Origin: a bacterium | Lineage (GTDB): Bacteria > Joyebacterota > Joyebacteria > Joyebacterales > Joyebacteraceae | Length of the DNA stretch: 27,764 bases | Direction of reading: 5' to 3' | NCBI GenBank assembly: GCA_029990205.1 | Contig: JAPEKQ010000013.1 | Span: 43,421-71,184 of the forward strand | Shown: positions 7,899-15,638 of the stretch, piece after piece | Layout of the letters: every line of letters begins with the position of its first letter | Position numbering within the stretch: the stretch's first letter is position 1 | Program-made: the position numbers and the translations under genes | Notes under the pieces: model-generated | What the model saw: the letters and a program-made list of their open reading frames with translations, nothing else | The model's database searches: none | What the model was told of the DNA's origin: nothing

Positions 7899-8392
7899 GT
7901 TCCCTCCTTGTGTCGCGCCGCGAGGTGTTCGCGGACCAGTTCTGCGTGCCCTTCGTAGTGATCGAACGTGTTTCCCTCGAGAACCAGTGCGGGCGTCCAC
8001 TCTTCGGGCATACCGGGGAACGCGGCGGGGTCGTAGAGCTCGTCGTCGGTCAGCCCCTCGAGCAGTTCGACCATCCGCTGGTGTGTCCCCCGCGCATCGG
8101 CAAGCACCTCGGCGTGATTCCGCCCGGCGTTCTCATTCCGAATGATCTCGTTGCGCTCATCCGTCGGCAGTTCCCAGAGATCCGACCCGACGAATCGCCG
8201 CGGCTCGAGAATGCCGATCATCTGCTTCTCGTACCACGTGACGTGGGCGATCACTTCGGTGAGCGTCCAGTCCTTGTGATACCCGCGCTCTGCCGCTCTC
8301 TCGTCCGTCAGACACGCGACGAGACCGTACCAGTCATCCCATGCGCTCCGCACCCGCGCGACGAACTCCTTCGTGGTCATCCGGTCCGACAC
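7895..8392 (-). CDS. DinB-family (DfsB-like) four-helix protein
   Basis: 165 residues from GTG 8392, with AGGAGG eight bases upstream; an internal ATG lies at 8380. Predicted to be a four-helix bundle. The metal-binding triad typical of DinB/DfsB proteins is visible: His50 in EVIAHVTWYEKQ, and His145 and His149 in TFDHYEGHAELVREHL. The C-terminal DHYxxHxxxLREHL pattern is a hallmark of this family. Many members are divalent-metal thiol transferases using bacillithiol, mycothiol or similar thiols; others are uncharacterised and were first found as damage-inducible genes. Activity here is not predictable. The stop overlaps the lipoprotein start. Confidence 0.82.
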   Translation of the reverse strand: MSDRMTTKEFVARVRSAWDDWYGLVACLTDERAAERGYHKDWTLTEVIAHVTWYEKQMIGILEPRRFVGSDLWELPTDERNEIIRNENAGRNHAEVLADARGTHQRMVELLEGLTDDELYDPAAFPGMPEEWTPALVLEGNTFDHYEGHAELVREHLAARHKEGT

Positions 8393-8417
8393 CGCAGTAC
8401 CCTCCTCCGTGCGATCG

Positions 8418-9224
8418 CTACTCCTCCGACGGCTTCTGATTCGCGAGTCCACGGTCAAGCGACCGGCCCATGATCCACGCGACGAGCCTCGGGTAGATGC
8501 TCTTGAGGAATCCGACGCGCGCGTGCTGCGTGAAGTACCGTGTCCGCGGCTCGAGCCAGCCCCGCTCACTCCAGTATGCGTGATCGGTCGGCGAGAAGCG
8601 CTCGAGCCGGCCGTACACGGCTCGCATGGCATGGAAGGTCAGGTGGTCGTTGACGGACACCCGTCGCGGCGGTCTGGACCGCATGAGACCGTGGAGCTTC
8701 TTCGCTACCTCGTCGACACGGTCCGTGGACTCCATGAACCGCGGCATGGTCGTGTTCCGCGGGGGGTCGGTGTACTTGAGTTCATCGATGTACTCGAACC
8801 CCCACGCGCCCGAGAACATCCGGATGTACCCGAGCGCCTCCTTGAGACCAACGCCTCCCGTCACAGCGAGCCCCACCGCATACTTCCCGAAGTACCGCGG
8901 ACGGTGGAACGTGTAGGCGAGTCGATCGACGATCGTCTTCATGAGCGTCGAGACGTGCATCGAGTGCACGGGCGTCGCGAACACGACGCCATCCGCCCCG
9001 GCGATCTTCTCCTCGATGGCCGCGCGGTCGTCCTGTATCGGACACAATCCCTCGCCCCTCATGAAGCAGACAAAACAGCCGCGGCACGGCTGGATGTCCC
9101 GCTCGGCCAGCGCGATGTGCTCGAACTCGACATCGCCGAGCGCCGTCAGCGCTTCACCCAATCTCTCGACGCGGTCATACGTGTTGCCCCGGTGCGGACT
9201 CGCCTGGATCGCAACGACCTTCAT
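8418..9224 (-). CDS. Iron-sulfur flavoprotein (Isf-like NADPH-dependent FMN reductase family)
   Basis: 268 residues. It begins with the flavodoxin-like phosphate loop VVAIQASPHRGNTYDRV. A compact cysteine motif follows: Cys47, Cys50, Cys53 and Cys61 (C-x2-C-x2-C-x7-C), the [4Fe-4S] pattern of methanogen-type iron-sulfur flavoprotein Isf. ADGVVFATPVHSMHVSTLMKT is the conserved flavin-contact loop of this group. The protein is longer than minimal Isf by a C-terminal helical part (about 190-268) ending in GRSLDRGLANQKPSEE. It should carry electrons through FMN and a 4Fe-4S cluster in the cytoplasm, suggesting an anaerobic or oxidative-stress redox role. Its ATG overlaps the stop of the AssT-like gene (ATGA). 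Confidence 0.87.
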   Translation of the reverse strand: MKVVAIQASPHRGNTYDRVERLGEALTALGDVEFEHIALAERDIQPCRGCFVCFMRGEGLCPIQDDRAAIEEKIAGADGVVFATPVHSMHVSTLMKTIVDRLAYTFHRPRYFGKYAVGLAVTGGVGLKEALGYIRMFSGAWGFEYIDELKYTDPPRNTTMPRFMESTDRVDEVAKKLHGLMRSRPPRRVSVNDHLTFHAMRAVYGRLERFSPTDHAYWSERGWLEPRTRYFTQHARVGFLKSIYPRLVAWIMGRSLDRGLANQKPSEE

Positions 9225-10390
9225 TCACTTGCTCCCTCGTCTGTGAGGCCATCGAGCAACCTCTCCGCGCGCATGATGCCGAGGATCGTCTCCGGTCGAT
9301 CGGGCACGGTCCGGGGATTGACGAACTCCCATACGATGTCGCCCGCCGACGTCACCTCGATGATCCGGCCGCGCTCCGACTCGGTGATGAGTGTGTTGCC
9401 GCCCGGGAGCCGCTGCTGCGCCCCGGCGCCCCGCGTGTAGAACCCGGGCGCGGTGTAGGACCAGACGGTCTCTCCGGTCGAGAGGTCGATCTCCAGCACC
9501 CTCGACTGCTCTCCGAGCCCGCTGTTGTCGAACAGAAGCAGGTGCCCGTTGATGAGCTGCGCCTCGTGCTGCATCCGCCATTCGCCGGTGCGGATCCACT
9601 CGACGGTGCCGGCGTGAAGGTCGAGCATCACGATCGCGCCGAGCGCGCGGGCCGATACGAGCGCCCGCCTTCCCCCGTCGACGATCTCGACCGAGTTGGT
9701 GTGGAAGATGTCGGGGCCCTCGGGCAACCGGGACTCCTCGACCCACGAACGGTGCTCCGGGGTCCGCTCGAATGCCTCGAGGATCGAGACGCGCCCAAGT
9801 TCACGGCCGCCCGCATCCACATGGACGAGCGCATCATCAAGCAGCCATGAGCCCCCGTGGATGGCGTCGCGCTTGACCGGCACTCTGACGAGCACCCACA
9901 GCGACCCGTCTTCCTGCATGTGAAAGTCGTGGTGGGCCTGGAGTTCCAGCGTCCACAGAAGCTCGGAGTCGGCGTTGATCTTGATGAGCCGGTACGGGTC
10001 GCAGGTGATGGCGATGAGGTCGCCGTTCGGGAAGGCGTGGGCGCGCGCCCAGTAGTCGGAGCCGGGCCGGTTCCACGAGTGCAGCGCCACTCCGTCCATC
10101 CCGATGAGGACGGCCTCGGGACCCTTGGCGAATGTGAACAGTGTCGGGCCCGCCGACGTGCGGGATGTGTCGTGTACGAGAACGCCGCTCGACTCGGGGG
10201 CGGGTCCGCGTCCGTCGATGTACCCCAGTGTCGCGAGCCGTTCGAGCTCACGCTGCTGGGAGATGGTCACGGTCGGTTCGTCATTGCTCGCGAGCGTGGG
10301 CGCCCCACGGTCTCCCAGAGTCCGCGCCGTGAAGAAGCCCGCGACCGCGATGAGACAGACCAGCGCCATCTTGATGGTGATGCGTCGCAC
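9221..10390 (-). CDS. Arylsulfotransferase (AssT-like) family beta-propeller protein, copy 1
   Basis: 389 residues from GTG 10390 with GAGGAG upstream. An N-terminal hydrophobic segment (about 8-24) without a lipobox acts as a signal or membrane anchor. The rest is a beta-propeller built of DGxxLW / GxxVW repeats. Conserved histidine motifs of the AssT/Arylsulfotran families are present: AHHDFHMQEDGS (His153-157), DIFHTNSVEI (His230), MQHEAQLINGHLLLFDN (His275) and GAGAQQRLPGGNTLI. AssT enzymes move a sulfuryl group between phenols through a histidine intermediate in the periplasm, but many PQQ-like propellers in this group are untested. A paralogue lies at 22943-24154; both share LER(L/I)ATLGY before the propeller. 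Confidence 0.78.
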   Translation of the reverse strand: MRRITIKMALVCLIAVAGFFTARTLGDRGAPTLASNDEPTVTISQQRELERLATLGYIDGRGPAPESSGVLVHDTSRTSAGPTLFTFAKGPEAVLIGMDGVALHSWNRPGSDYWARAHAFPNGDLIAITCDPYRLIKINADSELLWTLELQAHHDFHMQEDGSLWVLVRVPVKRDAIHGGSWLLDDALVHVDAGGRELGRVSILEAFERTPEHRSWVEESRLPEGPDIFHTNSVEIVDGGRRALVSARALGAIVMLDLHAGTVEWIRTGEWRMQHEAQLINGHLLLFDNSGLGEQSRVLEIDLSTGETVWSYTAPGFYTRGAGAQQRLPGGNTLITESERGRIIEVTSAGDIVWEFVNPRTVPDRPETILGIMRAERLLDGLTDEGASE

Positions 10391-10399
10391 GGCGTCTCC

Positions 10400-10765
10400 T
10401 CAGAGCGCGCAGGAGCCGAGCCACTCCCTGGCCGCCTGCTCGTTCATGAAGACCCGCACGCGGCCGGCCGCATCCACCCGCGCCTCGATGACGCGGCCGA
10501 TGCCGAAATGCACGACCCTCGCCACGACGATCGCCATCTTCACGTCGGGTCCGCAGAGGACATCGTCGAGGAGGGTCTTGATCTTCCCCAGCTCCTCTCG
10601 CGTCGGGCTGAAAGCGGAGCCCTCATCGAGGATCAGCACACACTGCATCTCACTGTGCCAGGGCGCAGCGGTGATCTCGTTCAGCGCCTGGACACATTCG
10701 GCGGTCGCGGCCTCCGCGGAGACGTTCAGCGTCGCCAGACCATTATCGTATGTGATCTCGTACAT
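10400..10765 (-). CDS. STAS/SpoIIAA-like domain protein
   Basis: 121 residues from ATG 10765 with GGAGG seven bases upstream. The pattern is an initial strand (YEITYDNGLATLNV), a helix, then CVLILDEGSAFSP, a long helix, and a strand MAIVVARVVHF, ending in a helix after RVRVFMNEQAAREWL. The final F-x-N-x-x-A-x-x-W-L stretch is the usual ending of SpoIIAA-like/STAS-SEC14 type proteins (PF11964-like). It is soluble and cytoplasmic, with no catalytic residues apparent. The AssT-like gene starts 9 bases after its stop, so they probably share a transcript. The assignment is by pattern only. Confidence 0.5.
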   Translation of the reverse strand: MYEITYDNGLATLNVSAEAATAECVQALNEITAAPWHSEMQCVLILDEGSAFSPTREELGKIKTLLDDVLCGPDVKMAIVVARVVHFGIGRVIEARVDAAGRVRVFMNEQAAREWLGSCAL

Positions 10766-10870
10766 CAGGGTGCCTCCGGCAGAACCTCAGCAGGTGCGGA
10801 TCACCTTGCTACCTGGATGAGACGGCATCCGAACCCCGCTCCTGCGATGAGCGCCCGAGAGACGTCCGCG

Positions 10871-11578
10871 CTACGCGGGCTTCTTCACCTTCCCCGCGAG
10901 CCACGGATAGACAAGCCCCGCGAGGATCGCACCGACGATCGGCGCCACCCAGAACAGCCAGAGCTGCGAGATGGCCCAGCCGCCGACGAAGATGGCGGGA
11001 CCGGTGCTCCGGGCGGGGTTGACGGACGTGTTCGTGATCGGGATGCTGATGAGATGGATCAGGGTCAGCGCCAGACCGATGGCGACGGGCGCCAGCCCCT
11101 TGGGCGCGCGTTCGTCGGTCGCTCCGAGGATGATGAAGACGAACATGAAGGTCAGCACGATCTCGGCGACGAGACCCGCCATGAGCGTGTACCCGCCGGG
11201 CGAGTGCGCGCCGTACCCGTTCGACGCGAGACCGCCGCTGATATCGAACCCGGCCTTGCCTGATGCGATGAGATAGAGAAGACCGGCGGCGACGATGCCA
11301 CCGATGACCTGCGCGATGATGTACGGCAGCAGATCCCTGGCGGGGAACCGCTTGCCCGCCCAGAGACCGATCGAGACGGCAGGGTTCAAGTGACAGCCCG
11401 AGATGTGGCCGATCGCGTATGCCATCGTGAGGACAGTCAGACCGAACGCCAGCGAGACACCAAGAAAGCCGATGCCGACGTTCGGGACGCCGGCGGCGAG
11501 CACGGCGCTTCCGCATCCTCCGAAGACGAGCCAGAACGTGCCAAAGAACTCAGCGCCAACTCGTTTTGAGAGCGGCAT
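10871..11578 (-). CDS. aqpZ: Aquaporin Z, water channel of the MIP family
   Basis: 235 residues with six transmembrane segments and the two half-helix signatures HLNPAVSIG (NPA at 65-67) and [10 protein letters not shown] (NPA at 187-189). The selectivity filter residues are of the strict water-channel type: Phe45, His175, Thr184 and Arg190, matching the Phe/His/Thr/Arg set of E. coli AqpZ. The segment [22 protein letters not shown] is almost the AqpZ consensus. A glycerol facilitator would have Gly instead of the filter His and an Asp after the second NPA. The start is ATG 11578 with GGAGG seven bases upstream. It is an inner-membrane protein for osmotic water flow. Confidence 0.95.
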   Translation of the reverse strand: MPLSKRVGAEFFGTFWLVFGGCGSAVLAAGVPNVGIGFLGVSLAFGLTVLTMAYAIGHISGCHLNPAVSIGLWAGKRFPARDLLPYIIAQVIGGIVAAGLLYLIASGKAGFDISGGLASNGYGAHSPGGYTLMAGLVAEIVLTFMFVFIILGATDERAPKGLAPVAIGLALTLIHLISIPITNTSVNPARSTGPAIFVGGWAISQLWLFWVAPIVGAILAGLVYPWLAGKVKKPA

Positions 11579-11651
11579 CGTCAGTCCTCCCCCCGTTCGA
11601 GACACTGCTGTCCATGAACTTCGCGAACACGACATCATCGAACGTCAGACA

Positions 11652-12038
11652 CTAGTCCGCCACGTAGACCTGCTCGAACACAACGGTGCTGTCGGGCCAG
11701 ACGTACAAGGTCTCCTGCATCGCGCTCTGCATCGTATAGCCCGGCACTTGCTCCCAGGAGATCGTGTACTTCTCAGAGACCATCTCGGTGAACGTGTAGT
11801 CGCCGGTGCCCTCCCAGTGATTGAGCCACTCGGCCTCGACCAGACCCCACGGCGCATCGAGATGATCGGGAGTCGCGTCGATCACGATGGTCCCTGTTCC
11901 GTGGGCCCCAGGCGAACCGCCTCCCTTGTTCTTGCAGCCGAACCCGTACATGGTGACCGACGCAACGAGCAGCAGAGCGAGCAGCACGAACCGTGGCAGT
12001 GCCGTTCGGAGCTCACTTCGGATGCAGCGCTGTCTCAT
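11652..12038 (-). CDS. Small putative lipoprotein with PEGA-like segment
   Basis: 128 residues from ATG 12038, GAGGAG upstream. The N-terminus has several Arg residues, a hydrophobic core LLALLLVASVTMYGFG and Cys35, which reads as a lipobox (FGC) or the end of a signal peptide. The mature part begins with a Gly-rich linker, then GTIVIDATPDHLDAPWGLV and the strand-rich TFTEMVSEKYTISWEQVPGY. The order GTIVIDATPD...W.L......GTGD...........YTI.W..V.GY resembles PEGA carbohydrate-linked surface domains. Function unknown. It lies 25 bases upstream-spaced from the nitroreductase stop and 73 bases before the aquaporin start. Confidence 0.6.
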   Translation of the reverse strand: MRQRCIRSELRTALPRFVLLALLLVASVTMYGFGCKNKGGGSPGAHGTGTIVIDATPDHLDAPWGLVEAEWLNHWEGTGDYTFTEMVSEKYTISWEQVPGYTMQSAMQETLYVWPDSTVVFEQVYVAD

Positions 12039-12063
12039 CTGACATCTCCTCTGGTCATGAGGC

Positions 12064-12939
12064 CTAGAGCCACGTGACTCTCGCCGGCTTCCTCTCCGGC
12101 CACTTCTTGAATGTCAGCTTCGGGTATCCGAGCGCGAGCCCACCGTAGATCTTGTGATGCTCCGGAAGCGAGAGGAACCTCGCGATGCTGTCGTCGCGGT
12201 CGCAGGCCGAGACGAGAAAGCCCGTGTAGTAGCACCCGAGTCCAACCGTCTCTGCGGCGAGCGCCGCATTCTGGAGTCCGAGGTTCGCGTCGGTCCCCGG
12301 AGACAGGCCGAGCGTGTCCGCATGGAAGAGCAGCAGCGCCGGCGCGCCGTTGAGCAGCACGTCGGTCCCTTCATCGTACAGCTTGGCGAGGTGCTCGAGT
12401 TCCGGGATGAACCCGGCTATCATATCGAACGTCCGCGCCCCCATCGCCCTCCGAATGAAGATGCGCGCGATCGGCGAGTGGAACGGCTTCGCCATCTTCC
12501 GGAGTCCCTCCGCGGTCAGCCTGCCGACCTCGCGGATGCGGTCCGGGTCCTGGACGACGACGTATCCTGTACCCTGCGCGTTGTGCCCGGTCGGCGCGAA
12601 CCGCGCGGCCTCGATGATCTTCTCGATGTCGCCCCGCTCGACGGGCTTATCCCTGAACGCCCGCTTCGAACGGCGGCTCCGCATCAGCTGGAGTACCTGC
12701 TCGTAGGTTGACTCGTGCTCCGGTTTGACGTCTCCCACCGACCCATCAGGGAAATCACCGTGGACGACGGCATCGTGGGGACAGATGGCAACGCACTGGC
12801 CGCACAGGAAGCACGACTCCGGCCCGACGATCTCCGGAACGGTTCCCTTCTCGTTCTGCCTGAAGATGCCCTGCACGCACGCCACCGAGCAGAACCCGTC
12901 CTTCTTGCAGAGGTCAGTGTCTATCCTGATCTCGGCCAT
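12064..12939 (-). CDS. Ferredoxin-nitroreductase fusion protein
   Basis: 291 residues, ATG 12939 preceded by AGGAGG. Residues 1-60 form a two-cluster ferredoxin domain. Cysteines sit at 11, 17, 21, 43, 46, 49 and 53; the position expected for the second ligand of the first cluster is Asp14 (CKKDGFCSVAC). Residues about 80-290 are an FMN-binding nitroreductase: RSRRSKRAFRDKPVE and EAARFAPTGHNAQG are the FMN contacts, and GLGCYYTGF and LALGYP are the later family motifs. Such proteins pass electrons from the Fe-S domain to FMN to reduce nitro, quinone or other acceptors, mostly in anaerobes. Substrate unknown. The outer-membrane protein gene ends 9 bases upstream. Confidence 0.9.
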   Translation of the reverse strand: MAEIRIDTDLCKKDGFCSVACVQGIFRQNEKGTVPEIVGPESCFLCGQCVAICPHDAVVHGDFPDGSVGDVKPEHESTYEQVLQLMRSRRSKRAFRDKPVERGDIEKIIEAARFAPTGHNAQGTGYVVVQDPDRIREVGRLTAEGLRKMAKPFHSPIARIFIRRAMGARTFDMIAGFIPELEHLAKLYDEGTDVLLNGAPALLLFHADTLGLSPGTDANLGLQNAALAAETVGLGCYYTGFLVSACDRDDSIARFLSLPEHHKIYGGLALGYPKLTFKKWPERKPARVTWL

Positions 12940-12948
12940 GCGGTCCTC

Positions 12949-13662
12949 CTAGAAATAGATCGAGAGCCCTGCTTCGACGCCCTGTGAGTCGAACTCGAAG
13001 CTATCGGCGATCTCGGATTCCACGCGTGTGTACTCGTTGCTCCCGCCGTCCCTGTCCGAGTAATGACGGTACTCCCCTCTCGTGTAGCCCGCGGCCGCAC
13101 GATACTCCACATGCAGGGCGCACCACTCGACGGGAGCCCACTGGACACCGATGACTCCGCCCACGCCAATGCCGTACTCCGCGTTGCGGGTCTTGTAGTG
13201 CCTGACCGCGTCTTCGCCGTCGTCCGAGAAGTAGAAATCCGTGGACACGTATTGGCTGTGCGCAAAGCTGAGCTGCGGACCGCCTCCCGCATAGAATGAC
13301 ACTTCCGAGCCGCGATGCGCGATCCACTCGCACCTCAGCCTGACGTTGTTGTTCCACTCCTCGAGCGGCGCCGAATCCTCACCCGAGTTGGTGCCGGTTC
13401 CGGTGGCTGTCTCATCGCCACTCTGATACTCAAGGTCGACCGAGGCTCCCAGCCTCAGGTCCACGTTCGGGGACATGGAGCGTCGATACGCAAAGGTCGT
13501 CCCGTTGAAGCTCTCGAGTTTGAAACTCCCACCGACCCCGAACTGCAGGGCGCGCCCCATCGGTCGACCGACCGCTGAGGCCGGCGCCGAACTCACGCAC
13601 AGAGCTATCAGCACCAGCGCTATCAGTGAGCACGTCCGTACCTCGCGCCATCTCGTCCCCAT
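12949..13662 (-). CDS. Outer-membrane beta-barrel protein, copy 2 of tandem pair
   Basis: 237 residues from ATG 13662 with GGCGGAG upstream. A signal peptide ends near SAPASA. The mature protein alternates hydrophobic and polar residues in strands (FYAGGGPQLSFAHSQ, ALHVEYRAAAGYTRG) with acidic loops such as DETATGTGTNSGEDS, and ends in AGLSIYF. A terminal Phe with aromatic alternation is the BAM recognition signal of outer-membrane barrels. It is homologous to the gene just upstream: both have RPxGxALxFGVGxSF, SFNG, Y.GGGP, GVQW.P..WC.LH.EYR and GLSIYF. Probably an 8-10-strand barrel. Role unknown. Confidence 0.78.
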   Translation of the reverse strand: MGTRWREVRTCSLIALVLIALCVSSAPASAVGRPMGRALQFGVGGSFKLESFNGTTFAYRRSMSPNVDLRLGASVDLEYQSGDETATGTGTNSGEDSAPLEEWNNNVRLRCEWIAHRGSEVSFYAGGGPQLSFAHSQYVSTDFYFSDDGEDAVRHYKTRNAEYGIGVGGVIGVQWAPVEWCALHVEYRAAAGYTRGEYRHYSDRDGGSNEYTRVESEIADSFEFDSQGVEAGLSIYF

Positions 13663-13697
13663 GTCTCCGCCTCCGGTACCTGCGTCCTGCCGGTGCA

Positions 13698-14396
13698 TTA
13701 GAAGTAGATCGACAATCCGACACTGACATCGAGCGAGTCGAACTCGATGCCCTGCGTCGTTTGCACGTCATCGCGCGTGCCTTCGCCGTCGGGCCACACA
13801 TCCTCGTGGAGCCTTCCGTCAACCTCCGAGACGTATCCGGCAACGACCCGGTACTCCGCGTGAAGCGAGCACCAGCTTGCCGGGGTCCACTGAACGCCAA
13901 GGACGCCGGTGATCCCAAGATGCAGTGACCGATCGTAGTACTCAGTGCGGTACACGCGGACGCCCTCATCCCAGAAGTCGAAGATCTCATAGGAATCAAG
14001 CGTGTTCGTGTACGCGGCTCGAGGTCCACCACCGTAGTAGAGAGCCACCTTCGACCCACGGTAGGTCAGCCACTCGCTGCAGAGGGAGATGGAGTAGTCC
14101 CACTCCTCGTCAGGCTCAGAGTATGCGTCGGTGAAGTCCGACTCGTACTCGCCCGTGAATGTCGTGTCGTCGCGGTCAAGACCGACCTCCAGAGTCAGTC
14201 TCCAGGCGAGGTCATCACGAAGGTACTGCTGATAGGCAACAGTCCCACCGTTGAAGCTGTTGATCGAGAAGCTGCTCCCCACGCCGAAGACAAGCGCCTT
14301 CCCTGTCGGGCGCTCGTGGGCGAATCCCGATGTCGGCTGGATGCACAGCGCGAGGACAGGCAGCAGGACCGCAACCGCTCTGATGATTGCCCTCAA
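13698..14396 (-). CDS. Outer-membrane beta-barrel protein, copy 1 of tandem pair
   Basis: 232 residues. Translation most likely begins at TTG 14396, six bases after AAGGAGG, within a TTGA overlap with the stop of the HD-domain gene; there is no ATG near the signal peptide. The N-terminal RAVAVLLPVLALCIQPTSGFA is a signal peptide. The barrel features match those of the following paralogue, including RPTGKALVFGVGSSF, SINSFNGGTVAYQQY, ALYYGGGPRAAY and the terminal VGLSIYF. Loops are rich in Asp, Glu and Tyr. The pair probably arose by duplication and diverged, mainly in the loops. Confidence 0.76.
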   Translation of the reverse strand: MRAIIRAVAVLLPVLALCIQPTSGFAHERPTGKALVFGVGSSFSINSFNGGTVAYQQYLRDDLAWRLTLEVGLDRDDTTFTGEYESDFTDAYSEPDEEWDYSISLCSEWLTYRGSKVALYYGGGPRAAYTNTLDSYEIFDFWDEGVRVYRTEYYDRSLHLGITGVLGVQWTPASWCSLHAEYRVVAGYVSEVDGRLHEDVWPDGEGTRDDVQTTQGIEFDSLDVSVGLSIYF

Positions 14397-14938
14397 GCGA
14401 TGCCTCCTTGTCTGTCCACCAGACCGCGGAGCCAGTCCTCCCGAACGTAGTCCGGCGTGTAGTCCGCGACGCTCCTCTCTCGCGACCACTCCTGGATCGC
14501 CCGGTCCCTGGCGGCGGACGTGCAGAGGAATGCGTTCTGCGGAGTGACGGGAACGCGCCACAGGTCCAGTCGATCGGCGTCCCAGCAGGTCTGCACGGTG
14601 ATGTCACCATCGACTGTGCCATCGGTGTGATGGGCACACGCGTAGACGAGCAGGTCGAAGTCGTGGTCGCTCAGATCGAGGTGCGCATCGCGAAGGCGGG
14701 ATGCGAGTTCACCACCTCGAGCGCCGTGGCCCGGGTCGGTCCCGTCGTTCTCCCGGCGGGAGTCGTGGAACACGCCGAACAGAGCCACGACCTGCCGGTT
14801 CGCCCCGGTCGCTTCGGCCAGTCTGAGACCGTTCTCGAGCACGCGCGCCCAATGCCCGAGCCCGTGCCTCCCCAGAACCGGAAGCGCGTATTCTTTCATG
14901 ATCGCGTGGACGAGCGCAGGTTTGACCATCCCGGTCAT
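14393..14938 (-). CDS. HD-domain metal-dependent phosphohydrolase-like protein
   Basis: 181 residues, ATG 14938 with GAGG upstream. The metal-binding set of the HD superfamily can be followed: His29 (GLGHWARV), His58-Asp59 (GVFHDSRR), the His103/His104 pair (ACAHHTDG) and an Asp in CWDADRLDLWRV at 120-122. HD proteins of this size hydrolyse phosphate bonds of nucleotides or second messengers. The D-A-D-R-L-D ending is typical of small stand-alone members. The substrate is unknown. The preceding proline-rich membrane protein gene stops 7 bases upstream, and the TGA overlaps the barrel gene start. Confidence 0.8.
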   Translation of the reverse strand: MTGMVKPALVHAIMKEYALPVLGRHGLGHWARVLENGLRLAEATGANRQVVALFGVFHDSRRENDGTDPGHGARGGELASRLRDAHLDLSDHDFDLLVYACAHHTDGTVDGDITVQTCWDADRLDLWRVPVTPQNAFLCTSAARDRAIQEWSRERSVADYTPDYVREDWLRGLVDRQGGIA

Positions 14939-14945
14939 GGCATCC

Positions 14946-15230
14946 TCAGACTGTCAGTTGTTCGACTTCCTCGAGCTTCCTGGCGCACCCGGCGGACAGC
15001 ACCGGGTCGCGCGGGATCAGTCTCGCGGGAACTCCTGTGGGCGGCGTCGGACCCGGAGGTGTCGGCCGTGGCGGTGACGGACTCGGCTGCGGCGGCGCGG
15101 AGTTCAGGAACGGACCAGGCGCGGCCGGCGGTCGCTCGGGCTTCGGCGGCGAGGTGCGACGGCCGAGCAGAGCCTTCCGCACGAGAACCGCGCAGACGAG
15201 AGCCACGATGGCCACGATCAGGAACTGCAT
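14946..15230 (-). CDS. Proline-rich single-pass membrane protein
   Basis: 94 residues from ATG 15230, GAGGAG upstream. A hydrophobic helix (about 2-17) is followed by a basic stop (RKALLGRR), so the rest is probably cytoplasmic. Residues 28-66 are a proline-rich linker with repeated P-x-P and PTPPxPTPP units, then the short folded-looking tail RDPVLSAGCARKLEEVEQL. No family recognised. The base composition is very rich in C on the coding strand, as expected from proline codons. It lies between dodecin and the HD protein, with short gaps both sides. Confidence 0.6.
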   Translation of the reverse strand: MQFLIVAIVALVCAVLVRKALLGRRTSPPKPERPPAAPGPFLNSAPPQPSPSPPRPTPPGPTPPTGVPARLIPRDPVLSAGCARKLEEVEQLTV

Positions 15231-15271
15231 CGTTCGACTCCTCGGTGGGCCGGACACCCGGTGCGTGCGCT

Positions 15272-15475
15272 CTAGTCTCTGAGAACGAAGGTCACCTTCA
15301 TATTGACGCGGTACTCCGCGATCTTCCCGTCCTTCACGACGACCTTCTGCTCGTTGATCCACGCGCCCTGCACGTTCTCCAGCGTCTTGTTGGCGCGCGC
15401 GATGCCCTCTCGCACGGCGTCCTCAAAGCTGACCGAGGAAGAGGCGCTGATCTCTGTGATCCTGGCAATCGACAT
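15272..15475 (-). CDS. Dodecin family flavin-binding protein
   Basis: 67 residues, ATG 15475 with GGGAGG seven bases upstream. It matches dodecin in size and pattern: MSIARITEISASSSVSFEDAV, then GIARANKTLENVQGAWINE, a turn KDGKIAEYRV and the final strand MKVTFVLRD. Dodecins form hollow dodecamers in the cytoplasm that bind FMN, riboflavin or its breakdown products and protect against free flavin. The Trp in the QGAW segment sits near the residue that stacks on the flavin in characterised dodecins. The gap upstream of 163 bases contains a hairpin but only a poor promoter match. Confidence 0.88.
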   Translation of the reverse strand: MSIARITEISASSSVSFEDAVREGIARANKTLENVQGAWINEQKVVVKDGKIAEYRVNMKVTFVLRD

Positions 15476-15583
15476 GGTCGACCTCCCTGGACGAGACATG
15501 CTCATACTGACGCTGTGAACACTCACTGCAACGGTCACTAGTCAATAATGCAGTCCACGCGCCCATAGCGCAATGCAATACCG

Positions 15584-15601
15584 CGGCTGGGAGAGCAGCC
15601 G
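15584..15601 (-). terminator. Short GC hairpin after the kinase gene, possible terminator
   Basis: A perfect 6-base-pair stem, CGGCTG with CAGCCG and a 6-base loop, 37 bases beyond the stop of the P-loop kinase gene. No run of T follows on the minus strand, so it is at best a weak or factor-dependent terminator. The rest of this 163-base gap shows nothing else I can support. Confidence 0.2.
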
Positions 15602-15638
15602 GAAGGTATTTGTGGTCAGCGGCTCACTCCGAGGACCG

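Noticed and set aside
9857-11263. Long plus-strand open frame of 468 codons
   Set aside because: It is exactly antisense to the AssT-like gene, the STAS-like gene and aquaporin, is rich in Arg, His and Gly in the way high-GC shadow frames are, and shows no domain.
15476-15638. Promoter for dodecin (TTGCGC-17-CATTAT near 15567-15539)
   Set aside because: Only 3/6 and 4/6 matches, easily found by chance; not reported as a feature.
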